A stretch of DNA of 64,000 nt, from assembly GCA_026770575.1 (NCBI GenBank), contig MU657253.1, positions 87,065 to 151,064 on the forward strand, given 5' to 3'. Shown one piece after another: positions 41,501 through 52,081 of this stretch. Every line of letters begins with the position of its first letter. Within the stretch, counting starts at the first letter, position 1. Under the pieces are notes generated by a model. It ran no database searches. It saw nothing but the letters and a program-made list of their open reading frames with translations, and was not told where the DNA came from. This DNA is from Pelagophyceae sp. CCMP2097 (taxonomy: Eukaryota > Sar > Pelagophyceae). The translations under genes and the position numbers were made by a program.

Positions 41501-44500
41501 CGCAGGAAACGCTCGGCGCGGCGCGGTCAAAGGCGCAGATCTCCTTGCCGACCGCGGCGCACCGCGCCTCGGCCGTCGCGAGCGTGGCGCGCTCGCCCTG
41601 GAAGACGCAGACCGGCGTCGCGCGGATGAGGCCGCCATCGTCGCAGCAAGCCGCCGCGGCGACGGCGAGCCTCTCGTCGACGCATGCGCCCTCGTACGAC
41701 GCGCCCCACGGCCGCAGCGCGGCGACGGTCGTCGGGCTTTCGGGAAAGGCGTATTCGACGCAAGGTCTCCGAACGTACTCGTAGTACAGCGACTGCGTCG
41801 ACGCCGTCGACGCCGACGGCGCGAGGCGCACCGCCCGCGGCGCCTCGACGGAGCACTCGCACGCCCCAGAGGCGCCGTCGGGGCCGGCGGCGCAAGACCC
41901 GTCGCAGGTGATGTCAGCGGCCAGGACGACCACGGGCGCCAAGCGGCAAAGGAGCGACGTGTCGACGTCGCAGAGCGCGGCGTAGAGCCCAGACGTCTCG
42001 GGCTGGAGCGTGAGCCGCGGACCGTCGCCGGACTCCCACGAATCAGGCTCCTCGGCGTTGAGCTGCACGTTCGGGGACGAACCGAGGTAGCGGTAAGTGG
42101 CGCCCGCGGCGAGCCAGGCGCGGTCGGACAGGTCGGCGCACAGCGGCGCGCCGTCGCCGATGTAGGCGCGTGCGCCGCCGACGGAAAGGCCGAGCTTTGG
42201 GAAGACGTCTCGGCCGACCCCGATGCGCATCGGGTCGATCATGTTCGGAGACGAGTCGCCAACGTCGCCCGAGACCTCGAGGTTCGGCCGCGGATCCTGC
42301 CACGCAAAGCCCGTCCAGGCGCGCGCGAACGTCAAGATATCGCCGAGGTCGTACGTCGCCTCGTCGCTGGCCGTGCCGTCGGCGGCGAGGTGCCACAGGC
42401 CAACGGTGAAGAGCTGCATCACTTCTCTAGCAAAGTTCTCGTCCGGGAACTGGATCTGCTGCGTCTGGCGGTAGCGGTACGCGAGAGACTTCGACCCGAC
42501 GTACGTGAGCATTACGCCCATGACGGGCGAAAACGCGACTTCCTTGAGGACCTGGCCAAACGTGCCATTGAGCGCGTGGCGCACAAATGCGTCTTGGTAC
42601 GCGACCATAAACCTGCGCGCGGACTCCTCCTCCCCCACGCGGGGCGTCGCGTGGTCGTCACGCACTCTGTGGACCCCGGCGCGCCAATGAGAAAGTGTGA
42701 CGCGACGAACGTCTGCGCGAGCGCGAAAGCGATGCGCTGCCGGAGTTGGTCCGGCGCTTGGAGCGAGACTTCGAAAAAGACTGTGCGCTCGTCCGTCGCC
42801 TGGAAGACGTCAAAGTCCGTCGGCGAGACGTCTTGGTCAGACCTCCGGAACGCCTACGAGTGGCCGTCAGACACGAAGCACGAGTCATACACGAAGCACG
42901 GGAGATGCCTCTCGACCGCAGTGCCGGGTGGCGGGTGATCAAAAGTTGCCTCTCGACCGTAGTGCCGGGTGGCGGGTGATCAAAGGGTGCCTCTCGACCA
43001 CCGTGCCGGGTGGTACGCGCCTTGTAGAGATGACCGGCAGCGGCGTCGTTGGATACCTCGCCCGGCGACGGGCAGACCTCGTAGCCGTCGTCTTCGTAGC
43101 CTGCGGCCGTGGCACCGATTGCGGCGGCGAACGCGTTTCCGCGGACCTCGGCTGGCAGGTCTGCAAAGTCGACGGTGGCGCCGTATTCCCCGACAAGCGT
43201 TACGTAGGGCCCAAAGTTGGCTTCTAGGTCTTGCCACAAGCCGGGGTCAAAGTCGTTGACGTCGAACGAAACTTGCTCCGCGAGGGTCAGCGACGCGTCG
43301 CTTGAACGCGCGAAGATTGCGCGCCGCGCGCTGCCGTCGGAAAACGCGAGCGCGCTCACGTCGTAGACCGGCGCGGCGCCGTCTTGGACGAGGCCATCGA
43401 CGCGGTAGACGTAGCGTCCCTCGAGCGTGAAGAAGAGGCGGATCGTGGCGTCGTCGAGCGTCACTGCGCCCTCGAAGGCGGTCGGGGAGCACTCGGGCCG
43501 CCGCGCGCAATTCGCCGCGTTGAGAAACGTCTTGGGCGCCGTCGAGCATCGCCGCGCCGCCGTGACGGGCGCGGCTGCGGAAGCCGTCGAGAGGTCGGTC
43601 CACTTCATGCGCGCGTCGAACATGTACCATTCCGACGTCGAAACGTCCACGGCGAAGCGCGGCAGCACCGAGCCGCAGTCCGCGCGCGCCAGGATCTTGC
43701 TGCCCGGCACGGGCGGGTCGAGGTCGGCGAGCACCGCCTTGAGCACCTCCTCGTCGAGACCGTCGGCGAAGCGCACCTGCGGGTTGGCGAACGAAACGCT
43801 TTGCGCGCCAAAGTAGCCGCCGCACTCGCTCCCCACCTGGACGTCGCCGCCCACCGCTTCGTTGACGTGGCAGACGACCCACGGATATGCGGCCGATAAC
43901 GGCTCGATAAAGTCGACGACCTCTGTGCGCGGGACGCCGTCGACGAGGAGCAAGGTATCGCCCCGCGTTGTCGCCTTTGCCGTGACGACGGCGCCGGTGT
44001 CGCCCAGCGAAAAGGCGAAGCGGCGCCACCGCGACTGCTCGTCGCACGGCCTGGTGACGCCGAAGCCGTCCGTGGCGACGGCGAGCTGCGGGTTCGCCCT
44101 GCGTCGGTAGTGCGCGCGGTGCGACGTCGGCTCGACGGCGACCTGCGCCGCGACCCACTCGGCGGCGGTCTGCGCCGCCGCCGAGTCGATGTCGGCCCGC
44201 GACGCGCCGAACATGCCCTGCGTCAGAAGTTTCGAGGCGGCGGATGTGGCCGACGTCGTAATCGAAAACGCCTCGAGCACAAAGGCCGCCTCGTCGCCGT
44301 CGGCGAGCGGGCCAGGGTCGAGGAATGTCGTGCAGGAGGACTCGGCGCAGCTCCAGTCGACGAGGAGCGGCTGGACGCGCTCCCAGGAATGGCCGTCATA
44401 GGACCGACCCGCCGGCGCCGACGCGCGCAGCGGCTCCGCGGCGTCGAAAGTCGTCGTCACGCGCGTGAGCGTGTAAAGGACGCCGGGGCCCGAGGAGCAC

Positions 44501-45486
44501 GCGAGCGTGACGGCCGCGCCCGCGTCGAGGCTGAGTGTCGTGCCAGGGGGCGTCGACAGCACGGCCGTCGGCGCGGCTGCTTCCATCGTCGGTTGCTTTG
44601 TTGGCCGCGGCGTCGGCCGCAGTGTCGGCTGCGGCGTCGGCGCCAGCGTCGGCGGCCCTTGGACGGCGAGGCTTGCGATCATGGACGCGTGCGCCGTGCA
44701 GTAGTAAACAAACGTTCCCGCGTAGCCGTCCGCGGGCACGGTGAAGACGATGGATCCCTCGTCGCCCACCAGCGGGCCGCCGCGCACTTTAAAGTCTTCG
44801 ATTGCGACCCCGTAAGCCGCGCCGAGCATGAACGGATGCGATGACGAGACGCCGCGCGCCACAAACGAGTACGTCTCGCCCGCCTCGAGCGGCGCCGCAG
44901 ACGGGTCCGGCAGAATGGTGTAAAACGGCGCCGCGAACGAACCACCCGAGACCTACGATTCTCCGCTGGGTCGATCCGTGCACGACTCATCGCTGCGGAC
45001 GCTGCGAATGTCGACGGTGAACTCGACTGCGGCGGCCGTGGGCGCGGCCGTGGGCGCAGCCGTGGGCGCAGCCGTGGGCGCGGCCGTTGACGCGGCCGTG
45101 GGCGCGGGCGTGTTTGTGGCGCAGCCGCAGGTGGCGAGGCAGGCGTCGCGCGCCCTTGTTTTGTCTGCGCCCTTGACGCCGCAGCGCTTTTTGGCGTTTG
45201 TTGCGACCCAGGTGCAGTCCTTGGAAGGCTTCTTCTTCTTCGTCCACGACGTCGAGTCGACGCACTCCGCTTCGCCCGCCGCGCAGCCAGAGGCGCAGGC
45301 TACGGGGCATGCGTCTTCCGCGCGGACTTTGTCGTCGTCCTTGAGCCTGCAGCGCTTGGCCGCGTTGAGCGCGACTTTGGCGCAGCCGTAAGACGGCTTG
45401 TTCTTCTTCGCCCACGTCATAGAATCAGCGCAGGCGCCGGCCCGCGCCACGTACGACAGGACCAGGGCGAGGAACAGCGCCGCCAT
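38530..45486 (-). CDS. Giant secreted multidomain protein: Cys modules, cupredoxin, DUF1800, C-type lectin, DUF1501
   Basis: At least five exons; the first are 45486-45001 and 44952 to about 43017. Total is about 2,200 aa. A signal peptide (MAALFLALVLSYVARAGACA) is followed by two ~48-residue Cys modules (WAKKNKPSYGC..., WTKKKKPSKDC...) and a PTAAPTAAPTAAP linker. Next comes a cupredoxin-like domain (YSFVARGVSSSHPFMLG ... FVYYCTAHASM), with His, Cys and His copper-type ligands. A ~550-residue unknown region follows. DUF1800 has QLRQRIAFALAQTFV, FPDENFAREVMQLFTVGLWH and AVLLDRESR, and is interrupted by lectin-like inserts. A C-type lectin-like domain (LPDAEAFCAASGGRVA ... HQFVCE) comes next, then DUF1501 (VYLFLANGADSFS-like start, FGVHPATPTLKKLYD, SEFGRTLTSNGQGTDHAWGG). 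In bacteria DUF1800 and DUF1501 are usually separate neighbouring genes; their joint role is undefined. One exon boundary near 42850 is ambiguous. Confidence 0.8.
42906..43020. repeat. 41-bp tandem repeat (three units) inside an intron
   Basis: Units start at 42906, 42947 and 42988, exactly 41 bp apart, each opening TGCCTCTCGACC and containing GTGCCGGGTGG. They lie inside an intron of the DUF1800-DUF1501 gene. A second small duplication (GAAGCACGAGTCATACACG-like, about 20 bp, two units) sits next to it near 42870-42902. Confidence 0.9.
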
Positions 45487-45782
45487 CGCGGCGGCGCGAG
45501 ATTCTCAGAACTGAGTCTATTCTCAGAGGCTCGTTTCAGTACTCTAGTGTCAACTGCCAAGAAAATTTCCTGAAATCTGATTCACTGGTTCGTGAGTGGT
45601 TGTGATATTTTGAGTTCCAAGAAATTTTCGCGGATTGGATAATTCGTTTTTTCATTTTTTTGTCGCTAGAAAAGGATTCGGAGAAGATTTCCTGCCGACC
45701 TCAGCAAGGCTCGACGCCACGCTCACGCACCCAACGACGTGTTGGAGGGGGCGCCCTCTCCCGGGGACGGCCGGCGTTTTCG
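45487..45782. promoter_or_regulatory. Divergent promoter region
   Basis: 296 bp between the giant secreted-protein gene and the ABCG gene, clearly AT-richer (45530-45680). No specific element is identified. Confidence 0.4.
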
Positions 45783-47638
45783 ATGAGCCTCGACGCGCCC
45801 TTGCTGGAGCTGCAAGAGGACGGCCGCGGCGCGCGAAATGCGCCGCGGGCGCGGGCGCTTGAGTGGCAGCGCATCAGCTGCTTCGTCGCCAACGAGGCGA
45901 AGCATGCCAAGGCCAAGGCGCCCGAGCTGCGGTGCGTCCTCGACGACGTCTCGGGCGGCGTCTGCGCCGGTTCCATGCTCGCGCTCATGGGGCCGTCCGG
46001 GTCGGGCAAGACTACACTACTAAACGTCGTCGCGGGCCGGCCGCAACTCGGGCCGAGGGGCGAGTTCCGCGGCGGCGTCCTCGTCGACGGCGCGGCACCC
46101 GACGCGAACTGGACGCGCGAGCTTGGGTACGTGATGCAAAAGGACGTCTTCTTCCAGACCCTGACAGTGCGCGAGGAGCTCTGGATCGCCTGCGCTTTGA
46201 GGCTGCCGCCGGGCCGCGACTCGAAGAAGCAGCGTTTCGAGCGCTTTTCGCAGCTCGTCGAGGACCTGGGCTTGGAGGCGGCGTTGGACACAAAGGTCGG
46301 TTCCGCGACGGAGCGCGGCCTCTCCGGCGGCGAGCTCAAGCGCGTCAACATCGCCGTCGAGCTCGTCGCCGACCCGCCGTTTTTGCTCTGCGACGAGCCG
46401 TTGACGGGCTTGGACTCGTACCGCGCGTTTAGCGTCCTCAAACTGCTGCGCGACCGCGCGACAAAGGGCCGCCGCGCCGTCGCACTGTCCATCCACCAGC
46501 CCTCTTCTAAACTCTACGAGCTCTTCGACGACCTCTGCCTCTTGGCGCCGGGTGGCCACAAGATCCTGCACGCGTCGAAATTCGACGCCGAAAAGGTTTT
46601 CTCCGACTTCGGTCGCCCCGTGCCGCCGCACTGGACGCCGCCGGACCACTTCATAGAGGTACTGCAGGACCCGGCAACGGACCGCGCCGCGCTGCTTTTA
46701 GTGGCGGCGAAGTACGACACGACGGCCTTTCCCTCGGACGCTTCCGGCCCCTCGCCGGTGGCGCAACGCCGCGGCTTTTGGCGGCAGCTGCCGGTGCTCG
46801 TGCGGCGCGGGTTCCTGAACGCGCGCGGGACGTACCTCAAGCCTTTGGAGTGGTCTTTGGCCGTCGCTTTGGCGAGTACGTGGGGCTGCCTCTGGTTCGG
46901 CGTCGCGCGCGGCGGCGCGCAGCGCGAGAAGCACGCCGGCGACATCGTCTCAGTCGTCTTCTTCGTCGCGGCGCAGTTCGCCTGGGGGCCCGCGTTTTCC
47001 ATCCTCGGCGCGTTCCCCGCCGAGCGCGACGTCCTGACCAAGGAGCGCGCCTCGGACGTGTACTCCATCGAGGCCTGGTTCGCCTCGAGGCTCGTCGTCG
47101 AGCTGCCAATCTCCGCCGTCTTCCCAACCGTCTTCCTCGCCATCCTCTTCCCGCTCGTCGGCCTGCCCGTGCAGGCCATCCCGGCCGTCTACGCCGTCAC
47201 CTGCCTCCAGGCCTGGGTCTCCGCGGGGTTGGGCATGGCCATGTCAGCCGCGCTCTTCGACCGCGACAACACGGCGACGGTGCGCCTGACCTTTGGCGAG
47301 CCCCGATGTCTTACGTGCCAACACAGGTCGTCATCGTGGTCATGGTCTTCCAGATGTGCGCCGGCGGGTTCTTCCTCGACATTGAGGCGCAGCCGAGTTA
47401 CGTCCGCTGGGTGCGGTTCACATCTTACTGGTACTACGCTTTGGGACTATATTGCAAGACGGCCCTCGTGCCGTACGACCATAACGACCACCACGCTTTA
47501 CGAAAAGCCGTCGAAGCCTACTCGTTCTCGACGCTCCCAGCATACGCCGACGCCCTCGTCCTCGTCGCCTACGGCGTCGCGGCGAGAATCGTCGCCTTCG
47601 TCTGCCTCAAGTGCTCGCGCAAGATCAAGTTCAGCTAG
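45783..47638 (+). CDS. ABCG-type half-transporter
   Basis: Two exons, 45783-47279 and 47327-47638 (47-bp intron, phase 0), giving 602 aa. ATG 45783 (MSLDAPLLELQEDGRGARN) fits domain spacing. The nucleotide-binding domain comes first, as in ABCG proteins: Walker A GPSGSGKTTLL, signature LSGGELKR, Walker B FLLCDEPLTGLD and H-loop LSIHQPSSK. About six transmembrane helices follow (IVSVVFFVAAQFAWGPAF, VFPTVFLAILFPLVGLP, and the exon-spanning TATVVIVVMVFQMCAGGFFL), with a Cys-containing last loop. Half-size ABCG transporters dimerise and export lipids, sterols or metabolites; the substrate is unknown. Confidence 0.92.
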
Positions 47639-47939
47639 CGCCCGCCGCCGCGGCCGCCGCCGTGACGGTCGCCGTCGGTTTATTAAAGCTTAAAACCATC
47701 GTCCCTTTATCAACGCCGGCGGGACCCTTCAAAGAGGCCTCGCAAGTGACCGCGCAGAGGCCTTGCAAGGAACCGTCGCCTTGCAGGGGCCAGCTATGAG
47801 GGGTTTTCAAGCACGGACCTGCGGAGGCCCCGGTGTCGCGCCACCAAGCTTTTTTGTTGGAAGATCCGAGGCTCCGACTCAGGCTCCGAGTACTCTCCGA
47901 GTCCGAGTCCGCCGAGTCGTAGGGATCCCTACTTTACTT

Positions 47940-48450
47940 TTACAAGATGGTTCCGATTGAAGATGGTTCGGGCATGAAACTGCTGAATTTCTCGCGGAAA
48001 TTTGAGAAGGTCTTTGGAGGTATAGTTGCTGGGGTCGTATGCGGGGCGCCGAGACGCCTCCAGCGCCGGAGGGTGAACTTTGGCACGTCTTATATAGGCC
48101 GAGAAAATTGATTTGGCGACTTTGGCGACGGCCGTTAACACCCAAGGGCACCTCCGATTTTTGTTCACCCGCCGCCGATGGGCGCGTAAGGCCGTTTGTA
48201 AGACGACTACGTCGAGCAACCTCTGGAATACCTTGCCTAAATTCCGCGGGAAGGTTCTTAAAAAGCTCCAGTTGGCCCGTATTTTTTAAAAACGGGCGTT
48301 TCTTCTCTCTATTTGAGGAAAATATGGTGTGTGTTTATAGCTACGTATGTGTAAAATCGGCTGTAACTTTTGCAAGAGATGGTCAATCGTGAAAGTAGAT
48401 GTCTCGCGGACTTTTCCTTGGGGTGCTTGCGCGGGCACCGGAAGCTCCAG
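47940..48450 (-). repeat. Direct repeat copy A with a conserved minus-strand open frame
   Basis: It matches 49133-49656 over about 500 bp at very roughly 75-80% by eye. The minus strand of both copies is open across ~70 codons. Copy A has PWVLTAVAKVAKSIFSAYIR and copy B PWVVTALAKVAKSIFSAHRR, and both contain YTSKD or CTSKD further on. The family is unknown. Confidence 0.75.
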
Positions 48451-48520
48451 TCGAAGGTCGCAATATTTTTGTCAAAAAACGGCGCAATGCAATATCAGTT
48501 TCATGCCCGAACCAGCTTGT

Positions 48521-48590
48521 ACTTTACTTGGACTTTACTGTGACTTGGACTTTTACTTGGCGTGTTTCTTTTTAGCCGGAAAGTGCTGTA
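48521..48590. repeat. Dispersed repeat, copy 2 (first copy at 27577-27656)
   Basis: See 27577. It ends GGAAAGTGCTGTA, and the inverted-pair left element starts a few bases later at 48597. Confidence 0.75.
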
Positions 48591-48596
48591 GGAATT

Positions 48597-48646
48597 CCTA
48601 GAGAGCTTCAGCTCAAAGTGATACCCTATCGAAAGTAATTTCCTAT
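48597..48646. repeat. Left element of an imperfect inverted pair
   Basis: CCTAGAGAGCTTCAGCTCAA onward is the reverse complement of 50060-50108, with the shared core GATAGGGTATCACTTTGAGC. The pair encloses ~1.5 kb including direct-repeat copy B, which suggests the ends of a mobile element. Confidence 0.7.
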
Positions 48647-49132
48647 CAAATAAAACCCCGTTAACAGCCCGTTGATATATAGAGCTTGCAGTGATCTCTC
48701 CGTTCAACGGACCTCGTACAACTCTCAAACTCGCGAGCCAAATCAAAGTAGTACCTACAAGGGGGGTTCAACATGAAAAAGCCGCTCATTTCCGAACCTC
48801 CACAGCACGTTTGAGAAGACTTTGAGTGGCTGGACATGTCCGGCCCGACCCAAGGTGTCGGGTTGGAGGTGGAACTCTCCCGTTTTTCGCGTATTCCGCG
48901 CGCAATCTCGATTATAGCGTCGCCAAAAGCTGGTTTGAGGTGGTTTTCCGTTGTCTTCGTCTGAGTTCCACCTCCCTGCCGCTTCATTGGGGCCGGCTGT
49001 GGGCCTTGGCATCGCCAGAGTCCAACCTAGTGGCCCATGAAGGTTCGGGATAAGGCCCAAAATTTAGGCTATGGGCTCCATTTTGCAAGTTATGGGCCCC
49101 ATTTCACTTTAAACGCCCATGCAAACCCGCAA

Positions 49133-49656
49133 TTACAAGATGGTTTCGCCAAGAAAGTCAAGTATTTTTTGGGCAAATTTGAAACGGTCTTTCGAGGTAC
49201 AGATACCGGGGTCGCATGCAGCGCGCCGAGGCGCCTCCAGCCGTGCCGGATGAACTTTGGCATGTCTTCTATGGGCTGAGAAAATCGATTTGGCGACTTT
49301 GGCGAGGGCCGTTACCACCCAAGGAGACCTCGGATTTTCGTTCATCCACCGCCGATGGCCGCGTACGGCCGTGTGTAAGAAGGCTACGTCGAGCAACCAC
49401 CGAAATACCTGACCCAAAATGCCCGGGACTGTCACCAAAAAGCTACAGTTGGCCCATATTTTTGAAAAAATGGGCCGTTTCTTCTCTCTTTTTAAGAAAA
49501 GTGACCGTTTTTTTAGAAACTATGTGGGTGTGTGTTTATATAAAAAGGGTGTCTATATCTTTCGATCGCTGTAACTTTTGCAAAAGACGCTCTTTGGTTA
49601 AAGTAGAGCTCTGGCGGACTTTTCCTTGGGGTGCGTGCGCGGCCGCCGGAAGCTCA
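49133..49656 (-). repeat. Direct repeat copy B
   Basis: Partner of 47940-48450. It has a few indels at the AT-rich TTTCTTCTCTCT tract and an extra TTTTTTTAGAAAC insertion near 49510. Confidence 0.75.
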
Positions 49657-50059
49657 GCCCAATGCCCACTTTTGGGTACTTGTGTTCGAGTTCGTACCCA
49701 CCCGCGATGCGCTGTCGCGGCCGGTTCCGGGCGCTGCCGGATTGGTTGCGGACGCCTGCGCGCAGTTCCCGCCGGTTGTCCCGCCGGTTGTCGGCGCGTG
49801 GCGGGTCCCGCAAGGGCCCGAACGCATGCTCCTCACGCGCCTTCCGATGCCACGTCGCTGCTGCCCAAGGGGTAGCCACAACGCAAAACAAAGTTAGGGC
49901 CGGCCCTGCGGGACCAAGGCGCGTCGATAGGGCCATTCAGCGCCTCATTCCGACAAGAACTGACCGATATCCTTGACCCCTCCATTAGACCACGACGTCG
50001 TCTCCAAAATATGCAGATCAGTTCGATAGGATATGAGTTTGATCTTGTCCGATGGATTC

Positions 50060-50108
50060 GATAGGATATGAATTCGATAGGGTATCACTTTGAGCTAAAG
50101 CTCTCTAC
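50060..50108. repeat. Right element of the imperfect inverted pair
   Basis: Reverse-complement partner of 48597-48646. Short GATAGGATATGA repeats lie just before it (50035-50075). Confidence 0.7.
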
Positions 50109-50602
50109 TGACTAGAGTCTCCTAATTTGGTACGCTCAGCGGCCTCTGCTTGTGCAATTGTAGGCTGGTAATAGGATTCCTACTCGGTTACTGATAGGAA
50201 TTCCTAATAGGCCCTATTCGGAATTCCTACTCCGAGGTAAATAAATCCGAGGTAATTGCGTTACTCCGCAAGCCAAAAATCCAGCGCGCGGCGCGCTGCG
50301 GTCCGTCATTACTCGGCAAGTGCGAAAACGACTTTGCTTCTCCCCAACTTTTGAACGACTTGCTGTGAATTCCACTCGACTTTGGCGAAAACGAGGGCCT
50401 GCACGACATGATCGCCGACATTCGCGGCCGAGGCCGAGGACGCGGACCGCATCGACCAGTTTGGCGACTGGCTCGACGCGACTGGCTCGACGGCCAGGAG
50501 CTCCGCCAAGCTCCGGCTCCGCGTCGAGCAGTAGGCCCGTCGTCGTGTAAGATACACAGGTGTTTACACAAAAGAGCGGCTAGTTGACGTTGGCGCGGCC
50601 TG

Positions 50603-51322
50603 CTAGTTGACATTGGCGCGGCCGCACATGAGCCAGAGCATGAGGATGCCGACGTCGGCGCCGTCGGCGACGGTGAGGCGGAGCTTAAGGCCGTCGATGC
50701 GCTGGAGTTGCGCGACCAAATTCCCGGCCCCGTCGAAGATGGTGCGGTCGTACGCGTGCTTGCGGTCCTTGGGCGTCGCGGCCTTTCCGGTCCGCGGCTC
50801 GGCGACGAACATGTTCGCGCCCTTTGCATCGGTGAGCTTGAACTTGGTGGGGAAGATGTCCGAGTCGAACGTGTTCAAAAGGTGGCCGCGCGCGAGGGCG
50901 TAGACGGGCTTGTCGCACTTTGTTCCCTTGGAAGGCTTCTGGTCCTTAAACGCCGGCGTATACCCGTAGATGACGATGCGGTCGCCGACGGCGTAGTGCT
51001 CCCAGGCCCCGACGGGCGCGCCGCCGGCGTCGGTGCACTTGAGGGACTTTTGCATCGTCGCCTGGTCGATGTTCTCATAAGGCCCCGCGTTGACGCCGAG
51101 CACGGGCGCGCCCGCCGCGTCGGTGATGATCCACTCCGTCGTGGAGATCATGGCCTGGCGCACCGGGTTGAGGCCGAGCTTCATGTCGTTCATGCTGTAG
51201 AATTCGATGACGGTCACGCCGACCGCCGGCACCAAAGCGTCAAGGCGCGGCGCCACCGAAACCTTGCCCCAGACGACGACCTCGGGCGCAGGCGGCTTCT
51301 TCAAGAAGTCGAACATGCCCAT
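50603..51322 (-). CDS. LURP-one/Tubby-C-like protein (tentative)
   Basis: A single frame. ATG 51322 (MGMFDFLKKPPAPEVVVWGK) is preferred over the longer basic extension, giving 239 aa. The middle and C-terminus form repeated beta-rich strands with the flavour of LURP-one/Tubby-C barrels: FPTKFKLTDAKGANMFVAEP, RKHAYDRTIFDGAGNLVAQL, and LKLRLTVADGADVGILMLW as the final strand and helix. Many such proteins are membrane-associated or scramblase-like, but no function is established. No signal peptide. The fold assignment is by eye. Confidence 0.6.
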   Translation of the reverse strand: MGMFDFLKKPPAPEVVVWGKVSVAPRLDALVPAVGVTVIEFYSMNDMKLGLNPVRQAMISTTEWIITDAAGAPVLGVNAGPYENIDQATMQKSLKCTDAGGAPVGAWEHYAVGDRIVIYGYTPAFKDQKPSKGTKCDKPVYALARGHLLNTFDSDIFPTKFKLTDAKGANMFVAEPRTGKAATPKDRKHAYDRTIFDGAGNLVAQLQRIDGLKLRLTVADGADVGILMLWLMCGRANVN

Positions 51323-51615
51323 GGCGCCGGGGTGACGCTCTCCTCGACGGCGAGGCCGCGGGCGCCGCCGAGCACGCACCGACCGACGCGGAGAGCGAGA
51401 TTCCTTCGGATGCGCTGTCTCGAGCTCAGAGTTTGAGAATTTTCTTTTAAAAGAACATTTTCGAATCTTTTGGAAGACCCTTCTTCGCCGCGAGCTCTAT
51501 TCCGAATGGCATCTATCGGCGCCCCACCGGAGTCCTCTCACCCCGCCAGTGTGCAACGGCCTCGCTGACTCGGGGTCACCTCCAAACCAAGCAGCGGTCT
51601 CGACGGGTTGCTTAC
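51323..51615. promoter_or_regulatory. Upstream region of the LURP-one-like gene
   Basis: An AT-rich patch (51430-51500) lies close to the start codon. No further gene is seen. Confidence 0.35.
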
Positions 51616-51746
51616 TGGGGTCTTGGGACGAACTTGAAGGTTGCGGCGTCCGGTGGGTGTGCATCCCACGGCGCGTCGGCGTCCGAAACGGCCGGCGCGC
51701 ACCGCACGGCGCGCAGCAGCTCCTCGGTCATGCGAATCGTCTCGCG
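51616..51746 (-). pseudogene. Coding-like fragment, 3' end of an unrecognised gene
   Basis: On the minus strand, after a T-rich tract and CAG (a plausible splice acceptor at 51747-51760), the frame reads FDEMRETIRMTEELLRAVRC. It then reads PWDAHPPDAATFKFVPRPQ and a stop. Composition and codon choice look coding, but no upstream exon is visible before the TraB gene. It may be a remnant or the last exon of a gene with an unrecognised first exon. Confidence 0.35.
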
Positions 51747-52081
51747 CATTTCATCAAACTGCCGACCAACCAAAAAAACTTCAAATGCTCGGCCGAGTGG
51801 CGTGCTAGGCTCCTAGTCGCCCAGAGGGCACGTAGAGAGCTCTCTTACGCCCTAAAGAAGATTTTTTTGAGCAGTAACCATTTTTGGCGATATTACTGCA
51901 TATTACTGCCACGCCCAGTAATACCGAATAATTACGTTCCTTCCCGATAAAACCCCGGGTAACTAACTACCAGACTAGATTGGAGAGCCCCGTTCCATAG
52001 TTGAATCGCTGAACAAAATTCTTCGCAACTAAAAAATTACTAAAAAGCAAAGTCACGGTCCTTCGAGTCAGCGCTGCTCCG

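Larger units (their letters stand above)
47639..50602. other. Gene-poor repeat-rich region
   Basis: No assured gene lies in ~3 kb. It contains two diverged direct-repeat copies (47940-48450, 49133-49656), a dispersed repeat copy (48521-48590) and an inverted pair (48597-48646 with 50060-50108). Composition is lower in GC than the gene areas. It resembles nested, decayed mobile-element DNA. Confidence 0.6.
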
